Below are positions 56,745 to 64,000 of a DNA stretch of 64,000 nucleotides, in pieces. The position numbers and the translations under genes were made by a program. Within the stretch, counting starts at the first letter, position 1. Each line of letters opens with the position of its first letter. The DNA is taken from contig NC_007512.1 in NCBI RefSeq assembly GCF_000012485.1, positions 1,759,501-1,823,500 on the forward strand, in the 5' to 3' direction. This stretch comes from Pelodictyon luteolum DSM 273. GTDB lineage: Bacteria > Bacteroidota > Chlorobiia > Chlorobiales > Chlorobiaceae. The notes under the pieces were generated by a model. That model did no database searches, was not told the DNA's origin, and worked only from the letters and a program-made list of their open reading frames with translations.

Positions 56745-58556
56745 CTATGGCGCAAGGGTTCGGGAAGGACTGAGCGTCCAGTCATCGATGTTGTAAAATA
56801 CACCGGAAATGTTCAGTTCCTCACCCTCTATCCTGCGGCTGAACCCCTGGGTCTCCCGGATCCAGTAGAGAAAGGTGACCGGCTGATCACGGTGCAGGAT
56901 TTCCTGATACTCCAGCCAGTAGGGACGAGCGTCCAGTGGATCCATTTTCTCCTTGGCAAGGGCCGAAAGCCTGTCGACCCTCGGGTTGCGGTACCCCATG
57001 AAGTTGAACCGGCTTTTCTCGAGGTCCGAACCCCAGACATCCATCGGGTCGATTTCCAGGCCGATCGACCAGCCCGCCATCCAGGCATCGAGCCTGCGGT
57101 TCTGCAGGTTGTCGAAAAAGACATTCGATTCCTGAACCTCGAGCTTGCACTCGATGCCTATTGAGCGCAGGTTCTGCTGGATGATGACGCTTGCGTAGTT
57201 TCTGCGCGCATTGCCCGCATTGGTATAGAGGGCGAAGCTGAACCGGCGTCCCGCCTTCTGGAGAATACCATCGGGGCCCGGCACCCATCCCTCTGCCTTC
57301 AGTATCGAGAGGGCTCTCTGCTGGTCGAACGGATAGGGCTGTATCTTTTCGTTGAAGGCCCATTTCAGTGACGGGGATATATCGGTTACTGCGGGAACCC
57401 CGTACCGGCCGAGGTAGCCGTCGATGATCGACTGACGGTCCATGGCGAAGGTCAGCGCACGGCGCACGGCTGCGGAACCGAATAGCGGATGCGGCACAGC
57501 GCGGCCGCTTTTGAGGTACTCGTCCTGGTCGATGTTCGACCAGCCGACATAATCATAGACCCTCAGCCCGACACTCTTGATATCGACGGGATTCTTCGAA
57601 CCGGCCAGACCCCGGAAGTCTTCCGGCTTGATGTTCTCCACCACGTCCACTGCACCGGTCTGGAGCTGGGCGAGGCGGACGGTATAGTCGGGCACTACCC
57701 GGAACGAAAGCTGGGGGATGTTGCCTGGTTTCGGAAGGTTGGAGCGGTGGTTGCTTTCAAGCACCAGTTCCTGCTGCGGCTTCCAGGACTTCAACCGGTA
57801 GGGGCCGGCACCGAGCGGCTTGCGGTTGAGCGGGGAGTTGCGGAACTCATCGGGCTTGACGTTGCGCCAGAAATGCTCCGGCATCGGCGTAAGGGAGGTA
57901 TGGAACAGGGCAAGATATTCCGGCACGGGTTTGTGAAACCTGAACACCAGAGTAGTATCGTCGGGAGCGGCAACCGCCCGCGAAAAGTCCACCTGGCCGT
58001 TCTCGGCTCCTTCGAGTTCGGCAAGGTACTGCTGGCGGGGGCTGGCGATCACGGGGTTGCCGTAGAGGCGGTAGGCAAAAAGGACATCGCCGGCTACGAT
58101 CGGCTTGCCGTCATCCCAGTATGCGTCATTGCGGAGCGTGTAGGTGATGGAGCGGTGGTCCGGAGCCATCCGCCATGTTCTGGCAAGGGCGGCTTTCGGG
58201 GTTTTGGTCGTATGACCGGAGGTCGGGGGGCGGAGCTGTTTATCCAGCGCCATGTAGTTGAGCAGGCCCGTCGTGGTGTCGAATTCGCTCTGGAGCAGAG
58301 ACGGATAGATCAGGCCGAAGATGTTCGATGAAGTGACTGAAGCGCCGATGACCGGGTTGAGGTAGTCGGCATCGCCGAGCGAGGTTATGACCAGGGTCGA
58401 ATCCATCGCCTTCCGGGCAGGATGCTCCCCGCCGCCCTGGCTGCAGGCGGAGGAAATGAACAGCAGCATCGAAAGCGGAAGAAGCAGAAGCCTCCTCAGG
58501 CCGCTGTGGGCAATCGCCCGTTCAGACAAGGATGTCACCTGCAGTTCTGTCATCAT
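56745..58556 (-). CDS. oppA: Peptide-type ABC transporter substrate-binding lipoprotein
   Basis: This 603-residue SBP family 5 protein has a signal peptide ending in the lipobox I-S-S-A-C (about 34-38). The OppA fold follows, with RTWRMAPDHRSITYTLRNDAYWDDGKPIVAGDVLFAYRL-type sequence (about 125-165) and AVRRALTFAMDRQSIIDGYLG in the second half. Substrates could be oligopeptides or nickel-like cargo; sequence does not decide. The start is 58556 or the next Met, and overlaps the end of hprK by about 35 bp. Confidence 0.9.
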   Translation of the reverse strand: MMTELQVTSLSERAIAHSGLRRLLLLPLSMLLFISSACSQGGGEHPARKAMDSTLVITSLGDADYLNPVIGASVTSSNIFGLIYPSLLQSEFDTTTGLLNYMALDKQLRPPTSGHTTKTPKAALARTWRMAPDHRSITYTLRNDAYWDDGKPIVAGDVLFAYRLYGNPVIASPRQQYLAELEGAENGQVDFSRAVAAPDDTTLVFRFHKPVPEYLALFHTSLTPMPEHFWRNVKPDEFRNSPLNRKPLGAGPYRLKSWKPQQELVLESNHRSNLPKPGNIPQLSFRVVPDYTVRLAQLQTGAVDVVENIKPEDFRGLAGSKNPVDIKSVGLRVYDYVGWSNIDQDEYLKSGRAVPHPLFGSAAVRRALTFAMDRQSIIDGYLGRYGVPAVTDISPSLKWAFNEKIQPYPFDQQRALSILKAEGWVPGPDGILQKAGRRFSFALYTNAGNARRNYASVIIQQNLRSIGIECKLEVQESNVFFDNLQNRRLDAWMAGWSIGLEIDPMDVWGSDLEKSRFNFMGYRNPRVDRLSALAKEKMDPLDARPYWLEYQEILHRDQPVTFLYWIRETQGFSRRIEGEELNISGVFYNIDDWTLSPSRTLAP

Positions 58557-59520
58557 TGTGGATCACCTTTTTTATCCTGTCGGTCAGCGCCTCGGCTGCC
58601 ACATAGTTCGAATAGCGTTTGAGAAGGAAGTTCAGTGCGACGACCTCGATGATCACCGTGATGTTCTTGCCGGGGAAAATGGGAAGCTGGACCAGCGGTA
58701 CATCGACACCGAGTATCCTTATCGTCTTTGTGTCCAGACCGAGCCGCTCATACTCCATTTCCTTGTTCCACTCAAGCAGTTCGACGACCACCAGCACCTC
58801 CTTGACGTCACGGATGGCGCGGATGCCGAAATTTGCCTTTACATCAACCACGCCGAGACCACGGATCTCCATGAAATGGTCGATGATGTTGTTGCGTGAT
58901 GCGCTGAGCTGCATGGTTTCCCCTTTCCTGCGGATCACAACCACATCGTCAGCGACGAGGCCGTGGCCCCGCTCCACAAGGTCAAGGGCAATCTCCGACT
59001 TGCCAAGGCCGCTCTTGCCGGTCAAGAGCACGCCGACACCGTAGACATCGACCATGGAACCGTGGTACTGCTGGTAAAGGGAGAACTGATCGTCGAGAAA
59101 ATCCGTGACAAGGTAGATGGCCTTGGTGGACGACTGACGGGTCACATAGACGGGAATCCCTGCTGCAGTGGCCATATCAAGCAGCTCAGGCTGGAGCTTG
59201 TTGTTGCTTGTCAGGATGATGCAGGGCACCTTGAAACGCGTCAGGTTGGCGAATGCCGCCTTCCGTTCTTCCTCGCCGAGATGGTTGAGGAAACGCGTCT
59301 CGGTGTTACCGAGAATCTGGAGCCTCTTGTAGGTGAACAGATTGGTGAACCCTGCCAGCGCCAGCCCCGGTCGGTGCAGGTCCCGCTCGAAAATCCGCCG
59401 TTCCTGCTCATCGACGGTGTTCATCCGCCTGAGCCGGATGTCATGCTTCTTGCCGATGTTGTTAAAAAAATAGGCGACCGTCACTGATCGCTTCTTCAAG
59501 CCTTTTTGGTCGAGGGTCAT
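58522..59520 (-). CDS. hprK: HPr kinase/phosphorylase homologue
   Basis: HprK phosphorylates and dephosphorylates Ser46 of HPr in Gram-positive carbon control. This 332-residue protein has the N-terminal domain (1-130), the catalytic His of Y-H-G-S-M (about 153), the P-loop TGKSGLGKSEIALDL (about 167-181), LVADDVVV and the signature EIRGLGVVDVKANFG. No HPr or other phosphotransferase gene is in the window; HprK homologues without a full PTS are known in several Gram-negative groups. The start at MTLDQKG is chosen because the open stretch before it is low-complexity and non-homologous. It follows hpf after 94 bp. Confidence 0.9.
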   Translation of the reverse strand: MTLDQKGLKKRSVTVAYFFNNIGKKHDIRLRRMNTVDEQERRIFERDLHRPGLALAGFTNLFTYKRLQILGNTETRFLNHLGEEERKAAFANLTRFKVPCIILTSNNKLQPELLDMATAAGIPVYVTRQSSTKAIYLVTDFLDDQFSLYQQYHGSMVDVYGVGVLLTGKSGLGKSEIALDLVERGHGLVADDVVVIRRKGETMQLSASRNNIIDHFMEIRGLGVVDVKANFGIRAIRDVKEVLVVVELLEWNKEMEYERLGLDTKTIRILGVDVPLVQLPIFPGKNITVIIEVVALNFLLKRYSNYVAAEALTDRIKKVIHNDDRTAGDILV

Positions 59521-59614
59521 GGATCCGGCATAGAGGGTGATGGAAACTCCTGCGTCAGACGGCGGCCCGGAGCCGGCCGGAGGCATCGCCCCCGCCGGCG
59601 GGCAGGCACCGGGT

Positions 59615-59935
59615 TCAGTGCATTTTCTCTTTGTACTTCTGGAGTTGCCGACCGAGCGCATCCACGCAGGCATCTATGCAGAGCTCATAGGCCGTTCCGG
59701 ACTCTTTGGCAATAAAGTCATGCTGCGGCACGTGCAGGGTTATTTCGGCATTCTTGTTCTTCTCGAAATCATTCTTCTGGTGGTCGAGGATGACGTGGCA
59801 CGTGAGGATTGCCGGATACAGCTTCGTGAGCGATTGTACGGCACTGCGGGCATACTCCTCTATGGCATTGTGGTTATTGGAATGGCGCAGGGTGACCTTG
59901 ATGGTGGGCATGTCGCTGCCGGTTTCTTTCGTCAT
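59615..59935 (-). CDS. hpf: Short ribosome hibernation factor (HPF/YfiA family)
   Basis: HPF binds idle ribosomes and stabilises them as inactive particles in stationary phase. The 106-residue protein is the short form, with the beta-alpha fold: I-K-V-T-L-R-H-S-N-N-H, helix AIEEYARSAVQSLTKLYPAI, AEITLHVPQHDFIAKES and helix Y-E-L-C-I-D-A-C-V-D-A-L-G-R-Q-L-Q-K-Y-K. The chosen ATG has a GGGAGG site five bases upstream; Met at 59911 is an alternative. Confidence 0.87.
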   Translation of the reverse strand: MTKETGSDMPTIKVTLRHSNNHNAIEEYARSAVQSLTKLYPAILTCHVILDHQKNDFEKNKNAEITLHVPQHDFIAKESGTAYELCIDACVDALGRQLQKYKEKMH

Positions 59936-60014
59936 AACAACCTCCCTAAGGATATATGGGTGAAAAGAATGAAGGAACAAGGCCGGGGCAGGAAAGCGCC
60001 GGACCATAAAGCTG

Positions 60015-61040
60015 TCATGCCTTCGGGTGGGCTTTTCTGTAGACCTCCCTAAGGCGTTCAAAAGTCACATGCGTATAGATTTCAGTCGTCGAAAGGTTGC
60101 TGTGGCCGAGCATCTCACTGACACTCTGAAGATCTGCTCCGCCGTTCAAGAGGTGGGTGGCGAACGTGTGGCGCAGCGTATGCGGGTTTTTCTTCTTCTG
60201 CTCGGTAACCGCAGCAAGATACCTGCGGGTCATCCTCTGGACAAGCATGGGATAGATCTGTTTGCCTTTGTTGGTCAGGAACACAAAGTCCGACTCCCCC
60301 AAAGCCCCGTCTACAGATATTCTAAAGAAGTTTAGCCGGACTTCAAAATATTTTTTGAGGGCGGAAACAGCCGGTGCGCCAAGAGGAACGATGCGCTGTT
60401 TACGTCCCTTTCCGGTCAGTTTCACAAACCCTCCGACCATTTCCAGATCGCTCTGGCGGAGGCCAGTCAATTCCGAAATCCGGAGCCCGCAGCCGTAGAG
60501 CATCTCGAGGATGGCCGCATCGCGAAGGAGCGTAAAATTCCGCTGCAGCTCTCTGCCATGGGCGAATCCCTCCCGGTGAGGTGCCATTGGAACTACATCC
60601 TCAAACAGCATCGAAGCTTCAGGCTCAGTCAGAAAAGAAGGAATGGGGCGACTGTAGCGCGGCATGGAAACGGCCGACAGCGCGCTTTCTGTGAGATGGC
60701 GCGATTCGTGGAGAAATCGGAAAAAGCTCTTGAGGGAAGCCAGCTTTCTGGCAATGGAGCGCTGTTGCAGGCCGCGCCGGAGAAGGTCTCCCATGAACAT
60801 GCGTACAAGGGAGGGGGTGACCAATGAGAGATCAAACTCCCCGGAACCGGAATGGCGGGCGAGAAAACCGAAAAACTGCCGAAGATCTGTCCGGTAGGCT
60901 ACGATGGTCGTTCCGGACAGGTTCTTCTGTCCACGGCCTGAGAGCAGAAATTCCTCGATGAGGCGTTCGGACAATGTTGCCGGATTATCCTTCACAAATA
61001 GGGAGGCAAGGTTCGACTGCAAGACGGAAAGCGGAGTCAA
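60015..61040 (-). CDS. xerC: Tyrosine recombinase XerC/XerD-like
   Basis: This 341-residue site-specific recombinase likely resolves chromosome dimers. The catalytic set is complete: Arg187 in G-L-R-I-S-E-L, Lys211 in TGKGRKQR, H287-x-L-R290 in HTLRHTF, His313 and Tyr322 in T-T-E-I-Y-T-H. The N-terminal core-binding SAM-like domain is at about 25-110. It starts with TTG overlapping the stop of the upstream gene (TTGA). About 80 bp separate it from hpf. It lacks any nearby mobile element, so a housekeeping role is most likely. Confidence 0.9.
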   Translation of the reverse strand: MTPLSVLQSNLASLFVKDNPATLSERLIEEFLLSGRGQKNLSGTTIVAYRTDLRQFFGFLARHSGSGEFDLSLVTPSLVRMFMGDLLRRGLQQRSIARKLASLKSFFRFLHESRHLTESALSAVSMPRYSRPIPSFLTEPEASMLFEDVVPMAPHREGFAHGRELQRNFTLLRDAAILEMLYGCGLRISELTGLRQSDLEMVGGFVKLTGKGRKQRIVPLGAPAVSALKKYFEVRLNFFRISVDGALGESDFVFLTNKGKQIYPMLVQRMTRRYLAAVTEQKKKNPHTLRHTFATHLLNGGADLQSVSEMLGHSNLSTTEIYTHVTFERLREVYRKAHPKA

Positions 61041-61840
61041 AAAAGGGTAAAGGCAACCAGCTCCCGTTTCTTTTTAATGTAGTACAATTTATCCCCCCTG
61101 ATCAGGAAATTGTTGCGGGCGGGCATGCTCCCGCCCTCATCCATCACGTCGCAGTAGACCTCCATGCCATCTTCCCAAAGGCGGAGAGTCGAACGCCATC
61201 TCCCCTCAAGATCTTCATGGACGGAACCAGCAACAACCCTGCCCCGAACAATCGACTCCCCGCCCCTGCTCCCGTCGGGCAGGCGTTCAGTCGCTTCGGG
61301 CAGCTGCACCTCCTGACGCGCATCTTCCCCAATGGCCGAAGCCCTGAGGCCGGCAGCATCATCACAAGCGCTCTCCTTCCCCGTCAAGGGGTCCAGAAGG
61401 AGATAATTCCGTTCCGGAAATCCCGCAAAGGAGCTCTGCCGGCATGCAAGCAGGCCGCTGTCGGTATGGGCGACATACTCAAGGCCCGGCTGCGACCAGA
61501 GGATGGAGCCGGTGCGGGCCAGAACGGCCCATATCCCCCTGTGCAGAGGGCTGCCTTCCTGCCAGGCGTGCAGATAGACAAGGTCCCGGTGGGTCGACTC
61601 TATCCCCGTAAACCACCCTGCGCCGAGCGGCAGACCGGAAGCGGGATCGAGCGGCTGAAAATCGTCGATCAGCACCCTGTAGGCTTCGGGATCGATGGCA
61701 AAAAAGAGGGACCGGCGGTCGCCGGGAAAGCGTTTCTGGCCGAACAGCATCCCGGAACCGGTGAAGGATAGCTGCCAGAGGATGGCGCCATCTCCGCAGT
61801 CATAACGCCAGGCCTCTCGATGTTGGCTTACTGCATCCAT
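61037..61840 (-). CDS. DUF4905-like protein of unknown function
   Basis: This 267-residue protein looks like a beta-propeller or beta-rich repeat protein: repeated strands with W-R-Y, LFFAIDPEAYRVLIDDFQPLDPASG, V-L-A-R-T-G-S-I-L-W and C-terminal W-E-D-G-M-E-V-Y-C-D. It resembles DUF4905 proteins of the Bacteroidetes/Chlorobi group, as I recall them. There is no signal peptide. It overlaps xerC by 4 bp and lies 1 bp after the methyltransferase gene, so it is in the same operon. No function can be assigned. Confidence 0.7.
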   Translation of the reverse strand: MDAVSQHREAWRYDCGDGAILWQLSFTGSGMLFGQKRFPGDRRSLFFAIDPEAYRVLIDDFQPLDPASGLPLGAGWFTGIESTHRDLVYLHAWQEGSPLHRGIWAVLARTGSILWSQPGLEYVAHTDSGLLACRQSSFAGFPERNYLLLDPLTGKESACDDAAGLRASAIGEDARQEVQLPEATERLPDGSRGGESIVRGRVVAGSVHEDLEGRWRSTLRLWEDGMEVYCDVMDEGGSMPARNNFLIRGDKLYYIKKKRELVAFTLF

Positions 61841-61841
61841 A

Positions 61842-62537
61842 TCAGCGCGTCAGCCGGTAGATGTTGACCGCGACGGGCTTCCCCGCCCCCCGGTGCTCGC
61901 GGGCATGGGCCTTGACCGAAAACCCGTTCTCCGCGGCAAGCTCAAGGAACTGCTCGGCAAGGCGGCGGCGGGGATCGGCGATGTAGGCGCAGCCATCCGG
62001 TTTCAGCAGTCGTTCGATAGAAAGCAGGATCGGCAGGAGGTTTACCCGTTCGTATAGCACATCGGCGGCCAGAAGCATGTCGAAGCGCTCTTCCTGCCGG
62101 ACATTACGCCAGTCGAGCTGTTCGATGTCGATCCGGGCAGCGTTCTTCAGTGCGTTGCAGCGGATGAAGCGAAGCGCCTCTGTAGAGTAGTCGGTAGCGA
62201 GCACTTTCGCGCCGAGAGAAGCCGCAACGACCGAAACGAGACCGGTGCCCGCACCGATCTCGATGACACGGGCTCCCTTGAGCGGCACTGATTCGGAAAG
62301 GAACTCTGAAAGGGCCAGGGCAGAGGGCCATATTTCGGCCCAGTAGGGCATCTGTTCATCACGGATGAACTCTTCAGGCGAAATCCTGTCGAGCAGGGCA
62401 TAGCTGTCGCTGACGCTTGTAAAACTGAACGAACGTCCCCCAATCTGGCAATGGGTATCGAGCAGATCGTACTCCCGGGCAAGCTCACTGTTGAGGCGGC
62501 TGGCGTCAGCGGGAATCTCTTCAGCTGAATGGATCAT
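61842..62537 (-). CDS. Class I SAM methyltransferase, protein-lysine type
   Basis: This 231-residue protein has the Rossmann methyltransferase core: motif I VIEIGAGTGLVSVVAASLGA (about 90-110), acidic loop D-Y-S-T-E-A, and M-L-L-A-A-D-V-L-Y-E in motif IV. P-Y-W-A-E-I-W-P-S-A-L near residue 64 is typical of the METTL/Methyltransf_16 group that methylates protein lysines. The substrate is unknown. It heads the long minus-strand run ending with the TPR gene. Confidence 0.85.
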   Translation of the reverse strand: MIHSAEEIPADASRLNSELAREYDLLDTHCQIGGRSFSFTSVSDSYALLDRISPEEFIRDEQMPYWAEIWPSALALSEFLSESVPLKGARVIEIGAGTGLVSVVAASLGAKVLATDYSTEALRFIRCNALKNAARIDIEQLDWRNVRQEERFDMLLAADVLYERVNLLPILLSIERLLKPDGCAYIADPRRRLAEQFLELAAENGFSVKAHAREHRGAGKPVAVNIYRLTR

Positions 62538-62685
62538 AAGCGGCAGTCTTGAGGGTCTTTTAGGGCATGAGGATCATAAAAAAATCAAACTGAATGTACT
62601 GAAAATCACTCTGGATTTCTATTTTTGAGCGTTCAGGAGAACAGGGCGCAGCTCGCCCGAAACAACCCGATAAACAACCGGCCCC

Positions 62686-63036
62686 ATGAAACAAGAGATT
62701 CTGGAAGTCTTCGACAATACCTACCCCGATCGCGACTACACGATCGAAATCGTCAATCCGGAGTTCACCTCGGTCTGCCCCAAAACGGGCCTTCCGGACT
62801 TCGGAACCATCACCGTGAGCTATATCCCCGATAAAACCTGCATCGAACTCAAATCGCTCAAATACTATTTCCTCGAGTTCCGCAACGCCGGCATCTTCTA
62901 TGAAAATGTCACCAACCGCATCCTCGACGACCTCGTCGCCGTCTCAAGCCCCCGCAGCATGACCGTCAGAACGGAGTGGAAAGCCCGCGGTGGCATCACC
63001 GAAACCGTCACCGTCAGCCACAACGCTTCGGCCTGA
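62686..63036 (+). CDS. queF: preQ0 reductase (QueF), short type
   Basis: QueF reduces 7-cyano-7-deazaguanine to preQ1 in queuosine synthesis, using NADPH. The 116-residue protein has the catalytic Cys31 in S-V-C-P-K-T-G, Asp38 in L-P-D-F-G, and the QueF signature E-L-K-S-L-K at 54-59, then FYENVTNRILDDLV. Length matches the short unimodular type. I see no preQ1 riboswitch in the 148-bp spacer upstream. Confidence 0.96.
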   Translation: MKQEILEVFDNTYPDRDYTIEIVNPEFTSVCPKTGLPDFGTITVSYIPDKTCIELKSLKYYFLEFRNAGIFYENVTNRILDDLVAVSSPRSMTVRTEWKARGGITETVTVSHNASA

Positions 63037-63042
63037 ACGCCA

Positions 63043-63073
63043 GAAAGCCCCGGAGGAACACTTCGGGGCTTTC
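63043..63073. terminator. Hairpin between queF and pscC
   Basis: GAAAGCCCCG and CGGGGCTTTC form a perfect 10-bp stem with an 11-base loop. It follows queF by 6 bp, and on the other strand lies after pscC. The T tracts are short, so efficiency is uncertain. Confidence 0.7.
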
Positions 63074-63114
63074 AACGCTAATCTATGGGTATGGAGCAGA
63101 AACTCCGCCTGCCC

Positions 63115-63756
63115 TCAGAACTTTTCGGTCAGGTAGATCATGATGTCGGCTGCATCGCTGTCGGAAATGCCTGAACCGGGATAGGACTGCATCCGCTTGA
63201 CAATGATATCGACCTTGCCGGTCTTCTTGTACTTGGTCCGCAGGGCATCTTCAACCGAGCCGAGAGTATGGCACTTGTTGCAGCGATTGTCGGCCAAATC
63301 CTTTGCAGCAGCGAAATCGAACCCTTCAGGTGCGGGAGGCACATTGGTGGTGGCGGCCGGCTGGTTGAGGAAGGCATTCAGGTCGTCAACCGTGCGGATA
63401 TAATCGCCCTGAAGCGTCGTGGTACGGCCGGTGGTGGAAAGAAGGATGCCCGAAGGCCTCAGCCAGAGAATGGCGAACATCACGGCAACAATGGCGATGA
63501 TGGTAAGCGGAAGGCTTAGGAACCACTTGTCGCTGACCTTGCCGGAGATTTTGCCGAAACCCCTGATTATGAGCGAAGCACACAGGATGAGCAGGAACCA
63601 TCCGGTGAATGAACGAAGAGGAGTCAGGACCGAGGAGATGTTCTCCGCCGGAACCTTGAAACCGGTCAGAAACGACACTCCGAAAAACAAAGCTCCCATA
63701 AGGGCCGCTCCACCAAAAGCAAGGGCGATAAGCTTACCGTTTGATTTGTTGTCCAT
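63115..63756 (-). CDS. pscC: Photosynthetic reaction-centre cytochrome c-551 (PscC)
   Basis: PscC is the membrane-bound cytochrome (cytochrome cz) that hands electrons to P840 in the green sulfur bacterial reaction centre. The 213-residue protein has three N-terminal membrane helices (about 10-30, 48-68 and 80-98), then a periplasmic mono-haem domain. This domain has CNKCH at 159-163 and a likely Met axial ligand downstream in R-M-Q-S-Y-P-G. This combination and length match PscC, and it is the best taxonomic marker in the window. It diverges from the partial gene at the right edge. Confidence 0.92.
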   Translation of the reverse strand: MDNKSNGKLIALAFGGAALMGALFFGVSFLTGFKVPAENISSVLTPLRSFTGWFLLILCASLIIRGFGKISGKVSDKWFLSLPLTIIAIVAVMFAILWLRPSGILLSTTGRTTTLQGDYIRTVDDLNAFLNQPAATTNVPPAPEGFDFAAAKDLADNRCNKCHTLGSVEDALRTKYKKTGKVDIIVKRMQSYPGSGISDSDAADIMIYLTEKF

Positions 63757-63930
63757 GACTGGTAATGAGTTAGGAGTTAGTGGCTTACCATAAAATTATT
63801 GAGTAAGATAAACATAAATCACAAAGGCGGCAAACATTAACCTTAAAAAGCCCGATGAGCCGGAAATCCCCGTTCGTTGTTATTTTACGGGCGGCATCGC
63901 CATCACCGAAACCATCCAAGGATCAGTCCC
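63757..63930. promoter_or_regulatory. Divergent spacer upstream of pscC
   Basis: This AT-rich 174-bp region should carry the pscC promoter and that of the gene at 63931. No convincing box or palindrome could be placed. Confidence 0.4.
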
Positions 63931-64000
63931 ATGATCAGCACGACCAGCACCATCATCGACTTTGAAAAAGCCGAACGGGATGCGGGCTTCCTCATCAGCT
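63931..64000 (+). CDS. Start of an unidentified gene, cut by the window edge
   Basis: An ATG preceded by AAGGA eight bases upstream opens 23 codons with no stop before the window ends. The peptide begins MISTTSTIIDFEKAERD, too short to identify. Confidence 0.5.
   Translation, partial: MISTTSTIIDFEKAERDAGFLIS

Noticed and set aside
60015-61040. Integrase of a mobile element
   Set aside because: The recombinase has housekeeping XerC/D features, lies within an operon of conserved genes, and has no attachment repeats, tRNA or cargo nearby.
62538-62685. preQ1 riboswitch before queF
   Set aside because: No hairpin with a C-rich loop followed by an A-rich tail was found next to the ribosome site.
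1-64000. CRISPR array, insertion sequence, prophage, rRNA or tRNA genes
   Set aside because: Spacers between genes are short, and none shows spaced repeats, transposase fragments, phage genes or cloverleaf-like sequence on inspection; a covariance-model scan was not possible.

Overview
The window looks like a chromosome segment of a green sulfur bacterium (Chlorobiaceae; Chlorobium/Pelodictyon/Prosthecochloris group). The strongest marker is a gene for the membrane-bound reaction-centre cytochrome PscC (63115-63756): three membrane helices, then a CxxCH haem domain. A (bacterio)chlorophyll synthase, a one-chain pyruvate:ferredoxin oxidoreductase, oxygen-independent HemN, ResB/CcsA cytochrome c assembly proteins and the AblA/AblB osmolyte pair fit the same picture. 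Base composition is GC-rich and even, genes are tightly packed, and I see no insertion sequence, prophage, CRISPR array, rRNA or tRNA.

Layout. 17-2986 (minus) is a four-gene envelope redox cluster: TlpA-like thioredoxin, DUF4266 lipoprotein, DUF3570 outer-membrane barrel and ApbE-like flavin transferase. It diverges from resB-ccsA across a 396-bp spacer with two related palindromes. 5449-8334 (minus) is a MarR regulator with ablA and ablB. 8427-15325 holds a Gfo/Idh/MocA oxidoreductase, hemN, purE, a cupin, a type II NADH dehydrogenase with a coupled small membrane protein, and argD. 15449-18084 (minus) is exbB-exbD-exbD-tonB. 18243-24888 has dnaG, glyA, ribBA and the C-terminal half of a split carB. 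24902-35050 covers a ferritin-like protein, a phosphoesterase, glgP, pyrD, a DUF4407 protein, ispF, an FtsX-type permease, a phosphofructokinase with pyrophosphate-type signature residues, and ilvE. 35064-46434 has holB, pepP, trpD, bchG, rpmB, rnhA, tilS, psd, tatA, recN and dapA. 46523-52904 has gcvPA-gcvH, a TrmH-type methyltransferase and nifJ. 52983-62537 is a long minus-strand run (methyltransferase, DUF4905, xerC, hpf, hprK, oppA, oppB, ruvB, TPR lipoprotein). queF, pscC and the start of an unidentified gene close the window.

How the genes fit together. Most of the content is the core metabolism of an anaerobic phototrophic autotroph: ferredoxin-linked pyruvate synthesis, phosphofructokinase and glycogen phosphorylase for storage carbon, amino-acid, purine, pyrimidine, riboflavin and isoprenoid steps, tetrapyrrole and chlorophyll steps, and cytochrome c assembly.

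The most notable element is the left-end cluster. The DUF3570 barrel protein contains two copies of a D-A-x-S-G-A-S sequence, which matches the motif where ApbE enzymes attach FMN covalently, and its operon encodes an ApbE-family protein. I infer a flavinylated outer-membrane redox module, not a demonstrated one. Other points worth checking are a DnaG primase that has lost three of four zinc ligands, the split CarB, an HPr kinase with no phosphotransferase genes in view, and operator-like palindromes at two regulatory sites.
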